From: Akkermansiaceae bacterium
Lineage (GTDB): Bacteria > Verrucomicrobiota > Verrucomicrobiia > Verrucomicrobiales > Akkermansiaceae
Assembly: GCA_023301645.1 (NCBI GenBank)
Contig: JALZUH010000126.1
Span: 1 to 32,472, forward strand
Direction: 5' to 3'
Length of the DNA stretch: 32,472 nucleotides
The notes beneath the pieces are model-generated. The model saw only the letters and a list, made by a program, of their open reading frames with translations. It did not search any database and was not told the origin of the DNA. Positions 25,817 to 32,472 of this stretch are shown here, one piece after another. A program made the position numbers and the translations under genes. Every line of letters begins with the position of its first letter. Positions within the stretch are counted from its first letter, which is position 1.

Positions 25817-27475
25817 GTGAGCTATCAGGTCTTTGCCAGAAAATACCGCCCCAAGACATTTAAAGACGTCTTAGGGCAGGATCATGTTATTTCAACTCTT
25901 CGCAATGCCATTGAGCGTGACCGATTGGCACATGCTTGGCTTTTTGTCGGGCCTCGTGGCACGGGCAAGACCTCGACAGCACGTATTCTAGCAAAAGCGC
26001 TCAACTGCCCTGAAGGCCCTACGATTGATTTTGACCCTGAGTCCCCTATTTGTCAGGAGATAGCTGAAGGTCGCTCACTTGATGTTTTAGAAATTGATGG
26101 TGCATCTAACAATGGCGTCGAGCAGGTGCGCGAGCTTCGCGAAAACGTGCAGTTTGCCCCGACTAGCGGCAAGTTTAAGATCTACTACATTGATGAGGTG
26201 CACATGCTCACCACTGCAGCCTTTAATGCCCTGCTCAAGACGCTCGAAGAGCCACCCGATCACGTAAAGTTCATCTTCGCTACCACTGAGCCTAATAAAA
26301 TCCTCCCCACTATTATTTCTCGCTGCCAGCGATTCGACCTTCGTCCGATCCCGACAGACACTATTGCCAAGCACCTACAATTCATCGCAGCTGAGGAGAA
26401 TGTCTCCCTCGATGATGCTGCTGCATGGGCCATTGCCAAAGGTGCTGACGGTGGAATGCGTGACGCCCAGTCGATGATGGATCAGCTCGTCGCCTTCTGT
26501 GGAGAAGAGATCAAGGAGGCTAACGTTCTCGAAATCTTCGGCTTCACATCCCGTGATACCGTCGCGGCACTCACCGCCCACCTCGTTAAAAAGGAGAGCT
26601 CTCAAGCCCTCGAACTGATTCATCAGCAAGCCGAAAGCGGTAAGGAACTCTCACAGCTCCTCGCCGAACTCATTGGTTGCCTTCGAGCTCTCCTCGTCAA
26701 TCGGCTCGACCCCACCTCTGGTAGCGAAGGCTTCCCTGCTGAGCTATGGACAGCCCTTGTCAAAGACGCCCAGCCTATCCAGACCGATCGTCTTCTTGCT
26801 CTCATCGACACTTTAGCTGACACTGAGGGGCGGATGAAATGGGCTGCTAACAAACGCCTCCACATGGAAATCGGCTTCATCAAGGCTATCCAGTCGCTTA
26901 ACGAAGCGCGCATTAGCGACGTCATCAAAGCCCTCGCAGGAGCAGGCCCGATCGAGCAGACGCCTGCCCCAAGTCAGACTCCGTCAGTAGCAGCCCAAGC
27001 TGCAGCTGTAGAGACAACACCTCAAGCCCAACCAGCTCCACAAAGTGCCCCTCAGCCCACCACCGAGAACACACCTTCCCTACCTGCGTCACCTGTAATC
27101 CCTGCGCCAGAAGTATCTGCACCAGAAACATCTAGCCCGCCGTGGCACGATGACAGCGAGGAGCAGTCACCCCCTTCCTCAAACGCCGCTGAACAGACAC
27201 CAAGCGAGCCAACTCCAGCACAGTCCGTGCAACCAGCCGCAACAAGCACGCCTGAGCCGGCACCCAGCAAAAGCTTTGATGAACTCATCAACGACGCTGA
27301 AGACGCTCCTGCCGCGGTCATACCTCAGCCTGGGCCGGCACTAAGAGACCCCGAGCCTCAAGCACAGTCAGAATCCAGCGAGGAGTCTGACGCGCCAGCG
27401 CCACTCGATGACGACTTTTACAAAGACCCCCTTATTCTCAAGGCTCTTGAAATCTTCGAAGGCACCCTTCAATAA
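25817..27475 (+). CDS. dnaX: DNA polymerase III subunit gamma/tau (GTG start)
   Basis: SYQVFARKYRPKTFKDVLGQDHVISTLRNAIERDRLAHAWLFVGPRGTGKTSTARILAKALNC, EIDGASNNGVEQVRELRENVQFAP, YYIDEVHMLTTAAFNALLKTLEEPPDHVKFIFATTEPNKI; Pro/Ala/Gln-rich linker. Confidence 0.97.
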   Translation: MSYQVFARKYRPKTFKDVLGQDHVISTLRNAIERDRLAHAWLFVGPRGTGKTSTARILAKALNCPEGPTIDFDPESPICQEIAEGRSLDVLEIDGASNNGVEQVRELRENVQFAPTSGKFKIYYIDEVHMLTTAAFNALLKTLEEPPDHVKFIFATTEPNKILPTIISRCQRFDLRPIPTDTIAKHLQFIAAEENVSLDDAAAWAIAKGADGGMRDAQSMMDQLVAFCGEEIKEANVLEIFGFTSRDTVAALTAHLVKKESSQALELIHQQAESGKELSQLLAELIGCLRALLVNRLDPTSGSEGFPAELWTALVKDAQPIQTDRLLALIDTLADTEGRMKWAANKRLHMEIGFIKAIQSLNEARISDVIKALAGAGPIEQTPAPSQTPSVAAQAAAVETTPQAQPAPQSAPQPTTENTPSLPASPVIPAPEVSAPETSSPPWHDDSEEQSPPSSNAAEQTPSEPTPAQSVQPAATSTPEPAPSKSFDELINDAEDAPAAVIPQPGPALRDPEPQAQSESSEESDAPAPLDDDFYKDPLILKALEIFEGTLQ

Positions 27476-27572
27476 GGTCAATGCTCGCGACACTCGACAA
27501 AGAGTTGTCAATCATTTCGTAATAAACCAACGACTCAACACGTAAGAACACTAACTAAAAAAATCTAAACCA

Positions 27573-27878
27573 ATGGACATCCAAAAACTCATGAAACAAG
27601 CCCAGCAAATGCAAGCTGGTATGCAGAAGTCACAAGAAGAGCTCGCACAGAAACACGTAGAAGCCTCTGTCGGCGGTGGTAAAGTCACCGTTGTAGCCAA
27701 TGGCGCTGGTGACGTGCAGTCCATTAAGATCGACCCTGCTGTAGTAGACGCCTCTGACGTAGAATTCCTCGAAGAGCTCGTGCTCTCAGGTGTGCAGGAA
27801 GCAGTCGCTAAAGGTAAGGAAATGGCATCAGCTGAAATGTCTAAGCTCACTGGTGGGCTAAACATCCCTGGCATGTAA
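27573..27878 (+). CDS. ybaB: YbaB/EbfC family nucleoid-associated protein
   Basis: MDIQKLMKQAQQMQAGMQKSQEELAQKHVEASVGGGKVTVVANGAGDVQSIKIDPAVVD; adjacent to dnaX as in many bacteria. Confidence 0.95.
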   Translation: MDIQKLMKQAQQMQAGMQKSQEELAQKHVEASVGGGKVTVVANGAGDVQSIKIDPAVVDASDVEFLEELVLSGVQEAVAKGKEMASAEMSKLTGGLNIPGM

Positions 27879-27956
27879 AAACGCCATGTGAGTAGTCTTA
27901 TATACCATACTGCTCACGGACTATCTGTCACTTCCCCTTGATCATCATCACGCTTA

Positions 27957-29129
27957 ATGTCTTTTAAGATTCACACCCACTGTTCGGACACGTCAGCTCG
28001 CACAGGCACGCTATCCACCGCTCACGGAGATATCCAGACGCCTATCTTTATGCCCGTGGGCACACAGGGCATGGTGAAGACACTCTCCCCAGATGAGCTA
28101 GTCGATATCGTAGACGCGCAGATCATCCTCGGGAATACCTATCACCTCTTCCTTCGCCCTGGCCTCGATGTCATGCGCGAGCTAGGAGGTCTACATAAGT
28201 TCAGCACATGGGATAAGCCCATTCTCACCGACTCTGGAGGGTTCCAAGTCTGGTCACTGGCCAAACTCAGAAAAATCACCGAAGAAGGTGTGAGATTCTC
28301 CAATCACCTCGATGGTGCCAAAACCATGCTCACCCCTGAGCTAAGCATGGAAATACAAGCCACTCTGGGTAGTGACATCGCCATGCTCTTTGACGAATGT
28401 CCTCCCTACCCCTGTGAGGAGAAATACGCCTCAGACTCCCTAAGCCTCACCACGAGGTGGGCAAAACGCTGTAAAGATTGGCACGTAGAAAATGCTGCTA
28501 AACACGTGCCATGGATGAATGATTCCAAGGACAGTGTCGAGGGAAGTTCTGTGCAGAAGCAGCTCATCTTCGGCATCGTCCAAGGCAGCACCTACGCACA
28601 CCTGCGTGAGAAGTCTGCCAAAGAACTCGTCGAAATAGGCTTCGATGGCTACGCGGTCGGAGGCATCTCAGTTGGTGAGCCGGAGGAAGAAATGATACGC
28701 GCTATAGAAAACGCTGTGCCATTTCTCCCCGAGGACAAGCCTCGCTACGCCATGGGACTAGGCACCCCACCCCAGATGCTCGAAATGATTTCACGAGGTG
28801 TCGACATGTTTGACTGCGTGATGCCCACTCGCGTAGCGCGTCACGGACTCGCCTTTACTGAAGACGGCCCTATTCACATTAAAAATAAGGAGTTTGAATT
28901 CGATAAGCGCCCGCTCGATGAAAGCACTCATCCTGACCTCCAGAAATACTCTCGCTCCTTTATTCGCCATCTCTTCAGATCTCGTGAAATGCTTTCTTTA
29001 AGGTTGCTTTCCCTGCATAATCTGCATTTCTATTTGCGCCTCATGAAACAAGCACGCGAGGCTATCGAGGCGGGCACATTCACCGACTTCAAAAACAACT
29101 TTAACAAACGCTACCTGAAACAATCATGA
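27957..29129 (+). CDS. tgt: Queuine/preQ1 tRNA-ribosyltransferase, lacking the CxCxxC zinc motif
   Basis: ILGNTYHLFLRPG, LTDSGGFQVWSLAKLRKITEEGVRFSNHLDG, QLIFGIVQGSTYAHLREKSAKELVEIGFDGYAVGGISVGEP, GVDMFDCVMPTRVARHG; zinc region reads PLDESTHPDLQKYSRSFIRHLF. Confidence 0.94.
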   Translation: MSFKIHTHCSDTSARTGTLSTAHGDIQTPIFMPVGTQGMVKTLSPDELVDIVDAQIILGNTYHLFLRPGLDVMRELGGLHKFSTWDKPILTDSGGFQVWSLAKLRKITEEGVRFSNHLDGAKTMLTPELSMEIQATLGSDIAMLFDECPPYPCEEKYASDSLSLTTRWAKRCKDWHVENAAKHVPWMNDSKDSVEGSSVQKQLIFGIVQGSTYAHLREKSAKELVEIGFDGYAVGGISVGEPEEEMIRAIENAVPFLPEDKPRYAMGLGTPPQMLEMISRGVDMFDCVMPTRVARHGLAFTEDGPIHIKNKEFEFDKRPLDESTHPDLQKYSRSFIRHLFRSREMLSLRLLSLHNLHFYLRLMKQAREAIEAGTFTDFKNNFNKRYLKQS

Positions 29130-29470
29130 TCACTACATTACTCAACCTCTCTACAAGCATTGGGGCAACTCATTTTGCAGCAGCTAACCCACTCATTCTC
29201 CCGCTTGTGATGATCGTCGTCTTCTGGGTCGTCCTCATCCGCCCGCAGCAGAAGCAGCGCAAAGCACTAGCATACCTCCAAGCTGCCGTCAAAAAAGGTG
29301 ATAAAGTCATCACCATTGGTGGCATGCACGCCACAGTCAATGCCGTCAGTGATAAAACAATCTCACTCAAGCTCGCCGATAACGTCTTCGTGAAATACGA
29401 CCGCGTAGCTATCGCTACAGTCATCACTGCCAAGTCTGAGATCTCAGACAAAAAATCAGACACTAAGTAA
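29126..29470 (+). CDS. yajC: Preprotein translocase subunit YajC
   Basis: LPLVMIVVFWVVLIRPQQKQRKALAYLQAAVKKGDKVITIGGMHATVNAVSDKTISLKLADNVFVKYDRVAIATV; ATGA overlap with tgt stop; upstream of secDF. Confidence 0.96.
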   Translation: MITTLLNLSTSIGATHFAAANPLILPLVMIVVFWVVLIRPQQKQRKALAYLQAAVKKGDKVITIGGMHATVNAVSDKTISLKLADNVFVKYDRVAIATVITAKSEISDKKSDTK

Positions 29471-29532
29471 GCACGTAATAGCACCCATACATAATTATCC
29501 TGATTAGTATCTCGCCACTCTCCCATCACATC

Positions 29533-32004
29533 ATGACTATCGCATCCCTATCCAGTGACGACCAGCTGATGACCTTCATCTCAGGTCTAGGCCTCCTCGC
29601 CCTCTTCTTCTGGTATTTCGCCACCGACTTCCAGCGCAAGAAGCGTAACATCGGAACGATCATTATCGCCCTCATCGCAGTCTTTAGTCTGCTCTCTATT
29701 ATCCCACAGGACAAATGGGGCTCAGTAATCTCTGGAGAAACCTCACTCAAGGAAGCTCACATGCTCAAAGGTGGTATCGACCTCCAAGGTGGCTCAGCGT
29801 TCACTCTCAGAGTCCAGCCAAACATCGGACCTAATGGTGAAGTCATGCCAGTGACATCCGTTGCCGTGGCACAAGCGATCCAAACCATTGAAAAGCGACT
29901 CAATGCTATGGGCACAGCTGACCTACTCATCGTAGCACAAGGAGCAGACCGTATCCTCGTCCAGATGCCAGGTGTCAGCCCAGAAGCTGCTACTAAAATC
30001 CGCACCACACTTGAAAAGGTAGCGAAACTGGAGCTCAAAGAAGTCCACCCACAATCAAGCTCAATGGCAAACAAGGTCGCAGCTGACCCAGAAAACGAAA
30101 TCGTTCCTGGCTACGAGCTGAAGACTGCCGAGAACGAAGATAAAGAGGGCAAAGCATACAGAGAAAACATCCTTCTCAAGCGCCGCGCCATTATGGACGG
30201 ATCATACATCGTGCACGCACAAGCCCTCCAGACCGGTGGCGCATTCAACATCATCGTTGAAATGAATGGCGAAGGCACCAAGAAGATTTCTGAGCTCACC
30301 AGCAAAATGAACCACGGCTACGACAGAATGGCCATTCTACTTGATGGTAAAGTTCTCAGTGCGCCAACAGTTCAGAGCACACTCGGCTCACGCTTCGAGA
30401 TCAGTGGTCAGAAAAACCTCAGAGAAGCAGAAGAGCTCGCAGCAGCACTTCTTAACCCACTCAAAAACCCACTCATCGTCGACGAAGAGCGCTCCGTATC
30501 AGCCACACTTGGTAAGGAAACCATCTCACAGGGCATCACTGCAGGTATCGCAGGACTCGCTCTTACTATGGTGTTTGTCCTCATCTACTACCGCTTCGCA
30601 GGACTCATTGCTCTCATTGGCCTCACCGTAAACATTCTCATCCTCTTCGGAACGATGGCTATGTTTGGCTTCACCTTCACCCTACCGGGTATTGCAGGTA
30701 TCATCCTCACCATTGGTGTAGCAGTTGACGCTAATGTTCTCATCTACGAGCGACTCAGAGAAGAACTCGCTAAGGGCAAATCAGTCCAAGCCGCTATCTC
30801 AGCAGCATACGACAAGGCATTCTCAGCGATTTTTGACGCAAACATCACTACCCTACTCACAGCGGTCATTCTCTTCTGGAGAGCCAGTGGCACAGTCAAG
30901 GGATTCGCCGTCACACTCACACTCGGTATCCTAGCATCGATGCTCGCTGCGCTACTCTGCACACGTGTCCTCTTCTGGTGGGCAGCAGATAAAGGTATCC
31001 TCAAGAACCTCAAGTTCATGAACTTGATCAATAAGCGCTCAGTCGACTTCCTCGGCAAGCGCAAGATCTCACTCACGATCTCAGTAGTTCTCCTTCTCTT
31101 AGCCGTTGGTAATATCGGGATCAATGGTAAGAAAGACCTCGGCATCGACTTCACAGGTGGTGCTCAGCTCTCCATTCAGCTCGATGACGAAGTGAAAATC
31201 GACCAAGTCGAAGCTCAGCAATTCCTCAGCACACTCGAGCTATCCCAAATACCGTCATCACAAGAAGAGTCCAATACCACTGGAAACCTCTTCACCGTTC
31301 GCTGTGCTAATGAAGATGTAGAAACCATCCAAGAGGCACTTAAGAAAAAGTTCCCCGTGCTCAACACCAAAACATCTGCAGCAGAAGGAGCACTCAATAA
31401 ATACCAGATCAGCACAGAGACGATTAGCTCAAGTCTCGGTGGAGAATTTCTCAGTAATGCGATATGGGCGCTACTCCTTGGTCTGATTGCCATCCTCGTC
31501 TATATTACCGTTCGCTTTGAGTTCTCATTCGCACTTGGTGCCTTTGCCGCGCTCTTCCACGACATTCTTATCTGTCTTGGATTCATCATCCTCAAAGGTG
31601 ACGAGCTCTCCCTCATCCACGTAGGAGCATTCCTCACCATCGCAGGTTACTCGATTAATGACACGATCGTTGTCTTTGACCGTATTCGTGAAGATCTCCG
31701 CACCCGCCGTGGTGACGTAGCGGACATCATGAACCAGGCGATCAACACCACCCTATCAAGAACAGTGCTTACTTCATTGACTACCTTTGTAGCCGTGCTC
31801 GTTCTCTATATCTTCGGTGGAGCTGCCCTTAAGGACTTCTCATTCGCGATCATGATCGGTGTGATTGTAGGAACATACTCCTCGATCTTCATCGCATCTC
31901 CAATCGTTTACCTATGGAGTAAGCTACGCGGCACCAACCTACGCCGTGAGCTCCTCGATGCCAACCTAGAAGCTGAAGTCAATCCAGCTGGCAAAGTAAG
32001 CTAA
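29533..32004 (+). CDS. secD: Fused protein translocase SecDF
   Basis: KGGIDLQGGSAFTLRV, GIAGIILTIGVAVDANVLIYERLREEL (SecD), then KDLGIDFTGGAQLSIQL, IAGYSINDTIVVFDRIREDLR (SecF) in one 823-aa ORF. Confidence 0.96.
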   Translation: MTIASLSSDDQLMTFISGLGLLALFFWYFATDFQRKKRNIGTIIIALIAVFSLLSIIPQDKWGSVISGETSLKEAHMLKGGIDLQGGSAFTLRVQPNIGPNGEVMPVTSVAVAQAIQTIEKRLNAMGTADLLIVAQGADRILVQMPGVSPEAATKIRTTLEKVAKLELKEVHPQSSSMANKVAADPENEIVPGYELKTAENEDKEGKAYRENILLKRRAIMDGSYIVHAQALQTGGAFNIIVEMNGEGTKKISELTSKMNHGYDRMAILLDGKVLSAPTVQSTLGSRFEISGQKNLREAEELAAALLNPLKNPLIVDEERSVSATLGKETISQGITAGIAGLALTMVFVLIYYRFAGLIALIGLTVNILILFGTMAMFGFTFTLPGIAGIILTIGVAVDANVLIYERLREELAKGKSVQAAISAAYDKAFSAIFDANITTLLTAVILFWRASGTVKGFAVTLTLGILASMLAALLCTRVLFWWAADKGILKNLKFMNLINKRSVDFLGKRKISLTISVVLLLLAVGNIGINGKKDLGIDFTGGAQLSIQLDDEVKIDQVEAQQFLSTLELSQIPSSQEESNTTGNLFTVRCANEDVETIQEALKKKFPVLNTKTSAAEGALNKYQISTETISSSLGGEFLSNAIWALLLGLIAILVYITVRFEFSFALGAFAALFHDILICLGFIILKGDELSLIHVGAFLTIAGYSINDTIVVFDRIREDLRTRRGDVADIMNQAINTTLSRTVLTSLTTFVAVLVLYIFGGAALKDFSFAIMIGVIVGTYSSIFIASPIVYLWSKLRGTNLRRELLDANLEAEVNPAGKVS

Positions 32005-32022
32005 ATACAATCGATCAATCAT

Positions 32023-32060
32023 AAGCGGCGACATTCCTCACAGAGTGTCGCCGCTTTTTT
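32023..32060 (+). terminator. Rho-independent terminator after secDF
   Basis: AAGCGGCGACA-ttcctcacagag-TGTCGCCGCTT followed by TTTT. Confidence 0.93.
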
Positions 32061-32433
32061 GTGCCCTATTTTTGCCGCTACTCGACTCTTCCATCAGTAA
32101 GTATGACCAGCGCACCTTGAGTCATTTGTAATCCATCATGTGAGGGAAAACAGTTCGTTGCGCCTTTAATCGTTTGTTAGTGAGGTCCTAAAAGCTGTTC
32201 TACAAAACTTTCTTCAGCAGCTTACTAACATGCTGAAATAGTGCTCAAACAGCAAAACCCATTCATACTTAGTCACTTTCAGCAGCGACCACAAACAACC
32301 ATTCCTCCACAGCGTCAAGCACCTCTAAAAAAAAGTTACTTTTACTATCGAAATTACTTGCAAAGATAGAATTATCTGGCAATTTCCGCGCGTCGGAGCG
32401 CCCCGCGCAACGACACCAAATAAAGTTGAAAGT

Positions 32434-32472
32434 TCCTGCGTAGCTCAGCGGCAGAGCGGGTGACTGTTAATC
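32434..32472 (+). tRNA. tRNA-Asn(GUU), 5' portion (truncated by window end)
   Basis: TCCTGCG TA GCTC AGCGGCA GAGC G GGTGA CTGTTAA TC: acceptor arm, complete D-arm and anticodon loop CTGTTAA with anticodon GTT. Confidence 0.88.

Noticed and set aside
25817-27475. Programmed frameshifting in dnaX
   Set aside because: No convincing slippery heptamer (e.g. AAAAAAG) or long A-run with a downstream stem-loop; the longest candidate is an isolated AAAAAGG near 26587.
29170-29529. Antisense ORF opposite yajC (119 aa)
   Set aside because: Fully antisense to a well-supported gene, low-complexity composition, no recognisable domain; typical shadow ORF.
30744-31154. Antisense ORF opposite secDF (136 aa)
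   Set aside because: Shadow of a strongly conserved coding frame; no motif, no independent support.
32349-32433. tRNA-Asn promoter (TTGCAA...; TAGAAT-like) and GC-rich GCGCG...CGCGC discriminator
   Set aside because: No -35/-10 pair with convincing consensus and spacing; too weak to call.
1-32472. CRISPR array, prophage, transposase or toxin-antitoxin module
   Set aside because: No regularly spaced repeats, integrase/transposase motifs or TA-like small gene pairs were seen on reading either strand.

Overview
The window looks like an ordinary chromosomal segment, probably from a Verrucomicrobia-type bacterium (inferred from gene content and protein style, not tested). It is dense with housekeeping genes: nadE, Lrp/AsnC plus an aminotransferase, purU, yaaA, cyclophilin, pgi, carA, purA, UGPase, dnaX-ybaB, tgt-yajC-secDF and the 5' part of a tRNA-Asn. 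I saw no CRISPR array, prophage, transposase or obvious defence island. The observations most worth following up are: (1) an apparent single-polypeptide fusion of an MbnP-like domain with a di-heme MauG/MbnH/CcpA-like peroxidase domain; (2) a Tgt with an otherwise conserved catalytic core in which all three CxCxxC zinc-site cysteines are replaced (ESTHPDLQK); (3) a tandem SCO-like pair upstream of a DUF420 protein, one with CPMC instead of CxxxC and one with the motif lost; (4) an EboD-like sugar-phosphate cyclase without other ebo genes; (5) a 72-bp GC-closed inverted-repeat element just upstream of dnaX that may be an interspersed palindromic repeat; (6) a window-truncated membrane-anchored protein that runs into a beta-helix-like motif and is missing from the ORF track. 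All family calls come from reading motifs by eye; no database searches were run.
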